Origin: an uncultured Ruminococcus sp.
Lineage (GTDB): Bacteria > Bacillota > Clostridia > Oscillospirales > Acutalibacteraceae
Reading direction: 5' to 3'
NCBI GenBank assembly: GCA_902803585.1
Contig: CADCQO010000105.1
Location: 1 to 5,190 of the forward strand
DNA: 5,190 bases
The notes under the pieces were generated by a model that saw nothing but the letters and a program-made list of their open reading frames with translations, was not told the DNA's origin and made no database searches. Shown in pieces: positions 1 through 5,056 of the stretch. Position 1 is the stretch's first letter, and each line of letters begins with the position of its first letter. The position numbers and the translations under genes are program-made.

Positions 1-810
1 CGCTTTTGTTCCTACTGCATCATTCCGTACGCCAGAGGAAGGGTGCGTTCCTGTTCCCTTGATTATATCCGGCAGGGTATCAGAAACTTTGCGGACGGCG
101 GTTATCAGAAGGTTGTGCTGATCGGTATCAACCTTTCGTCCTACGGCAGCGATAACGGACTGACGTTTGCAGATGCCGTTTCTGCTGCCTGCGAAGCTGC
201 CCCTGTGCGTATCCGTCTGGGGTCGCTCGAACCCGAAACAATGGACATGGACACCCTGAAACGCCTTGCACAGTACAAAAATTTCTGTCCGCAGTTTCAT
301 CTGGCACTGCAAAGCGGCTGTGATGCTACCCTGCGCCGTATGAACCGCCACTATACAACAGCAGAGTATGAAACGATTGTCAATAATATTCGTACCGTGT
401 TTGAAAATCCTTCTCTGACAACAGATGTCATGGTCGGTTTCCCCAATGAAACAGAAGAAGAGTTCCGGCAGTCGCTGGATTTTGTAGAACGCATGGGCTT
501 TGCCAAAGTACATATTTTTCCGTATTCCCGCCGTCCCGGTACAGCGGCAGACCGTGCGTCCGGACAGATAAGCCCCGCTGTCAAAAAGGAGCGGGTTTCC
601 CGCATGGCGGAAGTGACCCGAAAAACCACACAAGCCTTTCTGGAATCCCAGTTGGGCAGGACAGAACAGGTACTGATCGAGTCCCGCAGTAAAGACGGAC
701 TTTATGAGGGCTATACCATGAACTACACCCCTGTGCATCTGCCTGCCGCCCCTGACAGTATCGGTAAAATCCTGAGTGTTGCGCTTACCGCTGAAATGCT
801 GAAATTTTGA
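1..810 (+). CDS. mtaB: tRNA (N6-threonylcarbamoyladenosine37-C2)-methylthiotransferase MtaB, 5'-truncated by the window
   Basis: The frame is open from base 1 and gives 269 residues to the TGA at 808-810. It begins inside the radical-SAM cluster motif: C3-S-Y-C6 are the last two cysteines of CX3CX2C, followed by IIPYARG, so the first cysteine should lie two codons upstream of the window. Visible in order are GINLSSYG (about 49-56), RIRLGSLEP, the FHLALQSGCD block around residues 99-108, TTDVMVGFPNE around 140-150 and a C-terminal TRAM-like RNA-binding segment from about residue 218. These blocks fit the MtaB branch better than MiaB or RimO. The family uses two Fe-S clusters and SAM to convert t6A37 to ms2t6A37 in ANN-decoding tRNAs in the cytoplasm. 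Full proteins are about 430 residues, so the N-terminal UPF0004 domain and the start are missing here. The nearest gene downstream is convergent. No good terminator is visible in the 82-bp gap. Confidence 0.93.
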   Translation, partial: RFCSYCIIPYARGRVRSCSLDYIRQGIRNFADGGYQKVVLIGINLSSYGSDNGLTFADAVSAACEAAPVRIRLGSLEPETMDMDTLKRLAQYKNFCPQFHLALQSGCDATLRRMNRHYTTAEYETIVNNIRTVFENPSLTTDVMVGFPNETEEEFRQSLDFVERMGFAKVHIFPYSRRPGTAADRASGQISPAVKKERVSRMAEVTRKTTQAFLESQLGRTEQVLIESRSKDGLYEGYTMNYTPVHLPAAPDSIGKILSVALTAEMLKF

Positions 811-892
811 AAATGACGGCGGGGGTTCCCGCTGGATATTGTTATGCAGATTCCCTTTCACAGAAACAGATCGGATCTCTGATACTCTGCTG

Positions 893-1459
893 TCATTGGT
901 ACGGTCTGTTTTCTGCTGTCCGCTCATCATTGTTTCTGTCGAAAAGTGCGGTGATTTTGTTGACCGAAGAAAATACTTCATCAAAGCCGAAGGAATTTTC
1001 GTATCGGTAAAAGGCATAAAAACTGCCCATGAGCTGGTAGGTAATGCGGACGTTGGCGTAAATGTTATTTTTCAGCTCGGGGAAGCGTTCAAACAGAATT
1101 TCTTTGATTTCATGTTCGATTTTTTCAGGCAGTCTGTAAAATTGCGAACCGGAAAACAAAATGTTGACCATGCCCCGATTGGCATAAAAGCCGTCAATCA
1201 TTTCTTTGCTGGATTTGCACGGATTATCAATCATGTCGGCGGGGTCTTGTACATGGCGGAGAATGTCCTTGATAACAGTGAGCTGGAGGGTGTCAGACAG
1301 GTCGTAAATGTCCCGATAGTGCAGGTAAAAAGTCGCTTTGCTGATTTCGGCACGTTCACAAAGTTCCTTGATGGTGATTTTTTCAAGAGGCTTTTTAGAG
1401 CGTATTGCCAGAAAAGCATTGGTAATACTGCGGCGGGTCTTTTTTTCTCGCAGATCCAT
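893..1459 (-). CDS. TetR/AcrR-family transcriptional regulator
   Basis: The protein has 188 residues, the usual size for a TetR-type repressor. The N-terminal DNA-binding domain is clear: residues about 9-55 contain the pattern RSITNAFLAI, ITIKELCERAEIS and KATFYLHYRD, with the recognition helix near residues 39-47 and the conserved FYLHY(R/K)D closing the domain. The rest (about 60-188) is predicted helical and should be the ligand-binding and dimer domain. It has no motif that tells me the ligand. The ATG at 1459 is chosen because AAGGAG (1467-1472) sits 7 nt before it. An in-frame TTG at 1475-1477 lies upstream but has no such site. The gene is divergent from glgB across 174 bp, and the common pattern for this family is control of itself and of the divergent neighbour, so glgB is the best target candidate. 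That link is inference. It converges on mtaB at its 3' end. Confidence 0.9.
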   Translation of the reverse strand: MDLREKKTRRSITNAFLAIRSKKPLEKITIKELCERAEISKATFYLHYRDIYDLSDTLQLTVIKDILRHVQDPADMIDNPCKSSKEMIDGFYANRGMVNILFSGSQFYRLPEKIEHEIKEILFERFPELKNNIYANVRITYQLMGSFYAFYRYENSFGFDEVFSSVNKITALFDRNNDERTAENRPYQ

Positions 1460-1466
1460 AAATAAA

Positions 1467-1472
1467 CTCCTT
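1467..1472 (-). promoter_or_regulatory. Ribosome binding site of the TetR-family gene
   Basis: On the minus strand this reads AAGGAG, 7 nt before the ATG at 1459. It decides the start in favour of that ATG over the in-frame TTG at 1477, which overlaps the upstream edge of this site. Confidence 0.85.
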
Positions 1473-1489
1473 GTCAATATTGGAATAGT

Positions 1490-1510
1490 GTCTATTATTT
1501 GACGATAGAC
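1490..1510. promoter_or_regulatory. Candidate operator: inverted repeat GTCTAT-N9-ATAGAC
   Basis: Perfect 6-bp arms (1490-1495 and 1505-1510) are separated by 9 bp in the tetR-glgB intergenic region. A smaller palindrome, AATAG-TGT-CTATT (1484-1496), overlaps the left arm. Size and symmetry suit a dimeric regulator such as the adjacent TetR protein. No binding evidence is available. The site lies in the tetR leader, upstream of the proposed glgB promoter. A sequence this AT-rich can form such repeats by chance. Confidence 0.4.
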
Positions 1511-1521
1511 TAAAATCGTAG

Positions 1522-1540
1522 ATTGTATTTTACGGACAAT
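1522..1540. promoter_or_regulatory. Candidate operator: inverted repeat ATTGT-N9-ACAAT
   Basis: Perfect 5-bp arms (1522-1526 and 1536-1540) again have a 9-bp spacer. The repeat covers the proposed -35 box and spacer of the glgB promoter, and lies just downstream of the predicted tetR transcription start near 1545. A protein bound here could block both genes, which makes it the better placed of the two inverted repeats. The role is inferred from position only. Confidence 0.4.
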
Positions 1541-1550
1541 GTGCTATATT
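1523..1550 (+). promoter_or_regulatory. Probable glgB promoter (extended -10 type)
   Basis: An extended -10 element, TGC followed by TATATT (1542-1550), matches the consensus at five of six hexamer bases. The -35 region is poor: TTGTAT (1523-1528) at 16-bp spacing. Extended -10 promoters tolerate a weak -35. The start would be near 1557, leaving a leader of about 77 nt before glgB. An alternative -10, TATAGT at 1554-1559, has no better -35. Confidence 0.45.
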
Positions 1551-1551
1551 G

Positions 1552-1580
1552 ATTATAGTAGCTTATGAAACACAAGTCAA
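1552..1580 (-). promoter_or_regulatory. Promoter of the TetR-family gene
   Basis: On the minus strand TTGACT (1575-1580) and TATAAT (1552-1557) are separated by exactly 17 bp. This is a near-perfect vegetative (sigma-A type) promoter. Transcription should start near 1545 and give a leader of about 85 nt before the ATG at 1459. Confidence 0.75.
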
Positions 1581-1618
1581 CGTAATGACGCATCACTGTT
1601 ATGCGCAGATTGAAAATC

Positions 1619-1625
1619 AAGGAGG
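1619..1625 (+). promoter_or_regulatory. Ribosome binding site of glgB
   Basis: AAGGAGG lies 8 nt before the ATG at 1634. It sets the start there, 11 codons downstream of the first in-frame ATG at 1601, which would place this site inside the coding region. Confidence 0.9.
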
Positions 1626-1633
1626 AAACAAAA

Positions 1634-3403
1634 ATGGATTTTTACGGTTTCTACACAGGAGAGATTTTTGATGCTTACGAGTTTCTCGGCGCACACACCA
1701 CCGCCGATGGTACGACTTTCCGCACTTTTGCCCCTCAGGCACAGAAAGTGGAATTGCTGCTCGGTGACCGCTGTATCCCGATGGAGAAGATCTACAACGG
1801 TCAGTTTTTTGAGGTGACTGTCGGGGAGGTTCCCTTTGATACTGCCTATGAATACCGCATTTATTCTCATGGACGCTATACCGACCACTGCGACCCCTAC
1901 GGCAGCGGTATGGAGCTGCGTCCTGCACATAAATCCATCCTCCGTGATATCGCAGGTTATCGTTTCCACGATGAGAGCTGGATGAAAAAGCGTTCCGACA
2001 TGAAAAACAAACCGCTCAATATTTACGAGGTTCATGCCGGTTCTTTCCGCAAGCCGGAGGCAAGGGCCGACGCATGGTACAACTATGAGGAACTGGGCGA
2101 TGTCCTCATTCCGTACCTGAAGGAATGCGGTTACAATTATGTAGAGCTGCTGCCCATTTGTGAACACCCATGTGATGAAAGCTGGGGTTATCAGACAACA
2201 GGCTATTTCTCACCGACCTCCCGTTACGGTACGCCGCAGCAGCTGATGAAGCTGATCGACCGCCTGCACCAGAATGACATTGGCATTATCCTCGACTTTG
2301 TACCGGTGCATTTTGCGGTAGATGCCTATGCGCTGGCAAATTATGACGGCTCGGCGCTGTATGAATATCCGAACAATGATGTCGGTCACAGTGAGTGGGG
2401 AAGCTGTAATTTCATGCACTCCAGAGGAGAAGTCCGGAGCTTTCTGCAGTCCTCCGCTAATTACTGGCTGAAGGAATTCCATTTTGACGGTCTGCGCATG
2501 GACGCTATCAGCAACATTATTTACTGGCAGGGTGACGAGCGCAGAGGTGTCAACGCCAATGCTGTACAGTTCGTCAGAACGATGAACCGTCAGCTGAAAC
2601 AGCTGAATCCGGGCTGTATGCTGATTGCGGAGGACAGCACCAGTTTCAGGGGCATTACGACCGATTATGAAAAAGGCGGTCTGGGCTTTGACTATAAGTG
2701 GGATCTGGGCTGGATGCACGACACACTGGATTTTCTGGCACTCGCACCCGAAAACCGCTCAGAGCATTATCACAAACTGACATTTTCGATGATGTATTTC
2801 GGAGATGAAAATTATCTCCTGCCGCTGTCACATGATGAAGTTGTTCACGGCAAAGGAACGATTGTTAACAAGCTGTACGGAAATGCCGGTGAAAAACGCA
2901 GTCAGGCGAAATCCCTGTATCTTTACATGACGGCACACCCCGGCAAAAAGCTGAATTTCATGGGCAACGAGCTGGCGCAGTTCCGTGAGTGGGACGAGAA
3001 AAGACAGCAGGATTTTGACTTGCTGAATGACCCTTACCACAAGGGATTCCACGAGTATATGAAGCGCCTGAACCAGCTTTACCTGAGCTGTCCGGCTTTC
3101 TCTGAGAAGGATTACAGCAAAGAGGGCTTTGAATGGGCAGACTGCCATCAGGAACAGAAAGTGGTTTATGCGATTACCCGCAGAAGTGCCAAAGAAACGC
3201 TGTTATCTGTTTTCAATTTCAGCGGCTGTCAGCAGGAATACGCTGTCAAACTGCCTGACGGTCATCATGCCGATCTGCTTTTGTGTTCTGACGAACAGCG
3301 CTGGGGCGGTTATACTGCTGACCCGTCTGTGCTGTACCGCATTGAAAACGATACATTACACCTGACGCTGCCGGCATACAGTTCCTTCCTGTTCCGCTGC
3401 TGA
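1634..3403 (+). CDS. glgB: 1,4-alpha-glucan branching enzyme GlgB (GH13)
   Basis: The protein has 589 residues. It cuts alpha-1,4-glucan and rejoins the piece as an alpha-1,6 branch during glycogen synthesis in the cytoplasm. A CBM48-type N-terminal domain (about residues 10-110; FLGAH, then FRTFAPQAQKVELL) leads into the GH13 barrel and a C-terminal beta domain. The GH13 regions are intact: DFVPVH (D221-H226), GLRMDAIS with nucleophile D290, IAED with acid/base E333, and LSHDEVVHGK with H400 and transition-state D401. ELLPICEHP and FMGNELAQFREW are typical of GlgB. It is shorter than the roughly 730-residue enterobacterial form because it lacks the extra first N-terminal domain. No glg partner genes (glgA, glgC, glgP) adjoin it. 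It looks monocistronic, with its own leader and a strong terminator, and faces a TetR gene that may control it. A trehalose- or pullulan-acting GH13 relative is much less likely. Confidence 0.95.
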   Translation: MDFYGFYTGEIFDAYEFLGAHTTADGTTFRTFAPQAQKVELLLGDRCIPMEKIYNGQFFEVTVGEVPFDTAYEYRIYSHGRYTDHCDPYGSGMELRPAHKSILRDIAGYRFHDESWMKKRSDMKNKPLNIYEVHAGSFRKPEARADAWYNYEELGDVLIPYLKECGYNYVELLPICEHPCDESWGYQTTGYFSPTSRYGTPQQLMKLIDRLHQNDIGIILDFVPVHFAVDAYALANYDGSALYEYPNNDVGHSEWGSCNFMHSRGEVRSFLQSSANYWLKEFHFDGLRMDAISNIIYWQGDERRGVNANAVQFVRTMNRQLKQLNPGCMLIAEDSTSFRGITTDYEKGGLGFDYKWDLGWMHDTLDFLALAPENRSEHYHKLTFSMMYFGDENYLLPLSHDEVVHGKGTIVNKLYGNAGEKRSQAKSLYLYMTAHPGKKLNFMGNELAQFREWDEKRQQDFDLLNDPYHKGFHEYMKRLNQLYLSCPAFSEKDYSKEGFEWADCHQEQKVVYAITRRSAKETLLSVFNFSGCQQEYAVKLPDGHHADLLLCSDEQRWGGYTADPSVLYRIENDTLHLTLPAYSSFLFRC

Positions 3404-3410
3404 TGACAAG

Positions 3411-3457
3411 AAAAAGCAGGTATTCTGTCCGCTTACAGACAGATACCTGCTTTTTTT
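3411..3457. terminator. Strong bidirectional rho-independent terminator between glgB and the cyclophilin gene
   Basis: A long hairpin has 13-bp perfect outer arms (3411-3423 with 3443-3455, core GCAGGTAT/ATACCTGC), one bulged T at 3424, then a 5-bp inner stem CTGTC/GACAG and an 8-nt loop. On the plus strand it ends in seven T's. On the minus strand it ends in five T's, so it can stop both converging genes. It begins 7 bp after the glgB stop. A second small inverted repeat, AAACTG-N8-CAGTTT (3461-3480), spans the cyclophilin stop codon and may add to termination on that strand. Confidence 0.92.
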
Positions 3458-3469
3458 GAAAAACTGCTG

Positions 3470-3991
3470 TCAGACAGTTTCAGGCTGAGGGTAATCAACG
3501 CCGAAAGTTTCCACAGTAACGGACTGCATGACCTGCGGCTGGAGGGGTTTGTCGTTGTAGTTTGTCATACATTCAGCGATGGTGTTCACAACGTCCATAC
3601 CTTCGATGATCTTTCCGAAAGCGGCATAAGAGCCGTCCAGATGGGGTGCTGCCTTGTGCATGATGAAGAACTGTGAACCGGCTGAGTTGGGGTGCATGGC
3701 ACGAGCCATTGACAGCACACCCTCAGTATGTTTCAGGTCATTCTGGAAGCCGTTATTCGAGAACTCGCCTTTGATATGATAGCCGGGGCCGCCTGTGCCT
3801 GTACCCTGCGGACAGCCGCCCTGCAGCATAAAGCCTCTGATGACACGGTGAAAGGTCAGACCGTTATAAAAGCCCTTCTGAATCAGGCTGATGAAGTTGT
3901 TGACCGTATTGGGGGCAACAGAAGGATAGAGTTCTGCCTTCATAACGCTGCCGTTCTGCATAGTGATAGTAACAATAGGATTCTGTGCCAT
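3470..3991 (-). CDS. Cyclophilin-type peptidyl-prolyl cis-trans isomerase
   Basis: The protein has 173 residues, a single cyclophilin domain with almost nothing added. It catalyses cis-trans isomerisation of X-proline bonds as a folding helper. Catalytic-site motifs are present: TFHRVI with the key Arg49, GFMLQGG (53-59), the GTGTGGPGY loop (63-71), SQFFI (106-110) and HLDGSYAAFG (117-126). There is no signal peptide, lipobox or membrane segment, so it should be cytoplasmic. The ATG at 3991 is used because AAGGAG (3997-4002) precedes it by 5 nt. The frame stays open upstream to 4171, but that stretch is low in conserved sequence and contains the promoter. It appears to be a single-gene unit with its own promoter at 4046-4074, ending against glgB. 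Family members are often named ppiA or ppiB. I cannot tell which name applies here. Confidence 0.94.
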   Translation of the reverse strand: MAQNPIVTITMQNGSVMKAELYPSVAPNTVNNFISLIQKGFYNGLTFHRVIRGFMLQGGCPQGTGTGGPGYHIKGEFSNNGFQNDLKHTEGVLSMARAMHPNSAGSQFFIMHKAAPHLDGSYAAFGKIIEGMDVVNTIAECMTNYNDKPLQPQVMQSVTVETFGVDYPQPETV

Positions 3992-3996
3992 AGTAT

Positions 3997-4002
3997 CTCC
4001 TT
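3997..4002 (-). promoter_or_regulatory. Ribosome binding site of the cyclophilin gene
   Basis: On the minus strand this reads AAGGAG (within AGAAGGAGAT), 5 nt before the ATG at 3991. It decides that start against the longer open frame that reaches 4171. Confidence 0.9.
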
Positions 4003-4045
4003 CTTTTTGCTGATATTTACCGCCTGAAACGGTATTATGTTCTCT

Positions 4046-4074
4046 ATTGTACTCCAAGAGCAGGAAATAATCAA
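4046..4074 (-). promoter_or_regulatory. Promoter of the cyclophilin gene
   Basis: Minus-strand TTGATT (4069-4074) and TACAAT (4046-4051) have a 17-bp spacer, a good vegetative promoter. The start should be near 4039, giving a leader of about 48 nt. That leader contains a small inverted repeat, TACCG-N7-CGGTA (4018-4034), of unknown meaning. Transcription from here excludes any start codon upstream of about 4039. Confidence 0.75.
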
Positions 4075-4187
4075 GCCGTTCTGTCCGGAATTTCCGGAAA
4101 TCAGCGGGATTTTCCGGCGTGACAGGGCGGTCTGGCAATATCCGGCTGTTTAATCGGGGAAAAAATATCACAATATTTCCGGCGGCA
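4075..4187. other. Intergenic stretch with five TCCGG motifs and palindromes
   Basis: This is the core of the 294-bp gap without a gene (3992-4285), between two outward-facing promoters. TCCGG begins at 4084, 4093, 4113, 4141 and 4178. The first two form overlapping perfect palindromes: CCGGAA-T-TTCCGG (4085-4097) and TTTCCGGAAA (4091-4100). TTTCCGGCG occurs twice (4111-4119 and 4176-4184). An AT-rich inverted repeat, AAATAT-CACA-ATATTT (4163-4178), lies just before the plus-strand promoter. I see no convincing open reading frame or RNA gene here. A shared regulator site is possible but not shown. Confidence 0.5.
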
Positions 4188-4199
4188 TTGACAAAAAGA

Positions 4200-4228
4200 T
4201 TGACAAAGGGAAAGAAATGCTGTACAAT
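4200..4228 (+). promoter_or_regulatory. Promoter of the DUF2185-like gene and probably tgt
   Basis: TTGACA (4200-4205), a 17-bp spacer and TACAAT (4223-4228) match the vegetative consensus at 11 of 12 positions. A second perfect TTGACA (4188-4193) lies 12 bp upstream as part of a tandem repeat but has no -10 at a usable distance. Transcription should begin near 4235, so the in-frame ATG at 4217, which falls inside this promoter, cannot be the start. Confidence 0.85.
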
Positions 4229-4269
4229 AATCCTGTATATTTTACGACAACCACCAATACTTGCATGGG

Positions 4270-4276
4270 AAAGGAA
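4270..4276 (+). promoter_or_regulatory. Ribosome binding site of the DUF2185-like gene
   Basis: AAAGGAA lies 9 nt before the ATG at 4286. Neither of the upstream in-frame ATGs at 4217 and 4265 has a comparable site. Confidence 0.7.
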
Positions 4277-4285
4277 TTGTTACCA

Positions 4286-5053
4286 ATGATTACATTTGAA
4301 GCTAAAATCAGAGAACAGACTGTCAGAATGTATGCAGACCTTCCGCTGAAAAATGCGGCAGGCGCTGTTATGAATGTATTGACACAGGTGAGTCACAAGG
4401 TCAATATTTTCAACAATAAGTTCGTGCTGTGTTTCGGCTGGTCGTTTTTCTTCCTGACAGAAAAGCAGGACGAAAACGGCGAGAAGTTCTGGCTGGTGGA
4501 AACCAGTGATTACAGAAAGAATCCCGTCAGGGACAGAACAGACAACGCTACACTGTCTTTGATTGTTCAGAATATGCAGAGAGAAGCCGTACAGGTTGCA
4601 AAGGTAAAACCGGAAGGCTGTACCTTCAAGGATACTATTCTTGTGCTGAAAGATGCTATTGAGGCGGAAGAAGTCTATATGCACCGTAAAGATGTTGCAA
4701 AAGACGGCGATTCCGGCTGGTATTTCGGCTTGCTGGACGACCCGAAGGAGGAAGAGCGTCCTTTGTCCGACTTTCAGGCTGTACCGAGCTATAAGCTGAT
4801 GGAATTTCGTATGGGTGCTATGAGAGTACTGCAGATGCCTGTGGGAACGGTGGCTGTTTTCAAGGGGAATGAGATGACAGCACTGGTAGACGGCGAAGAT
4901 AAGGCACTGCATTTTACGACTGAGGAAGAAAGAAAACGTCTGGGTGAGCAGCAGCGTGCCGAGTTTGAAGCTGAAGTAGCTAAAGCCAGAGAGCGGGCTT
5001 TGGCAGCACAGCAGAACGCATCGGCTGACGGCGATAAGAAGGACAGCGAATAA
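4286..5053 (+). CDS. Protein of unknown function with a DUF2185/Imm33-like segment
   Basis: The protein has 255 residues and I cannot assign a function. The N-terminal part (about 1-125) is a mixed hydrophilic and aromatic region: SHKVNIFNNKFVLCFGW, then a charged stretch and KFWLVETSDY. I do not recognise it. The middle, from about residue 127, contains EEVYMHRKDV and DSGWYFGL (D142-W145), followed by an acidic DDPKEEE and later MPVGTVAVF. This resembles the DUF2185 (Imm33-like) pattern of a short hydrophobic strand, then DSGW-F and an acidic stretch. That match is from memory and is moderate. The last 43 residues are a charged Glu/Lys/Arg/Ala helix, probably coiled coil or disordered. There is no signal peptide or clear membrane segment, so it is likely cytoplasmic. 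The ATG at 4286 is chosen by its ribosome binding site and by the promoter, whose start lies after 4217. tgt begins 3 bp after its stop, so the two are very likely co-transcribed. Confidence 0.85.
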   Translation: MITFEAKIREQTVRMYADLPLKNAAGAVMNVLTQVSHKVNIFNNKFVLCFGWSFFFLTEKQDENGEKFWLVETSDYRKNPVRDRTDNATLSLIVQNMQREAVQVAKVKPEGCTFKDTILVLKDAIEAEEVYMHRKDVAKDGDSGWYFGLLDDPKEEERPLSDFQAVPSYKLMEFRMGAMRVLQMPVGTVAVFKGNEMTALVDGEDKALHFTTEEERKRLGEQQRAEFEAEVAKARERALAAQQNASADGDKKDSE

Positions 5054-5056
5054 GCA

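Noticed and set aside
811..892. Hairpin GCGGG-N4-CCCGC (819-832) and the palindrome AGATC-G-GATCT (868-878) as terminators between mtaB and tetR
   Set aside because: Neither is followed by a proper T-run on either strand. The gap shows no convincing terminator, although weak or factor-dependent termination remains possible.
807..1010. A 67-codon plus-strand frame overlapping the mtaB stop
   Set aside because: It has no ribosome binding site of its own, runs into the antisense of the TetR gene and shows no conserved features.
839..1465. A 208-codon plus-strand open frame across the TetR-family gene
   Set aside because: The minus-strand frame has a clear TetR helix-turn-helix, promoter and Shine-Dalgarno site. 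The plus-strand frame has none of these.
1577..2719. Minus-strand open frames within glgB (1577-2167 and 2210-2719)
   Set aside because: They are shadows of the conserved GlgB frame, with no domain pattern or start signals.
3992..4171. N-terminal extension of the cyclophilin to 4171
   Set aside because: The extension covers the gene's own promoter, and the ATG at 3991 has a strong Shine-Dalgarno site and fits the normal cyclophilin length.
4217..4285. Upstream ATG starts (4217 and 4265) for the DUF2185-like gene
   Set aside because: The -10 box lies downstream of 4217, so that codon would not be in the transcript, and 4265 has no ribosome binding site.
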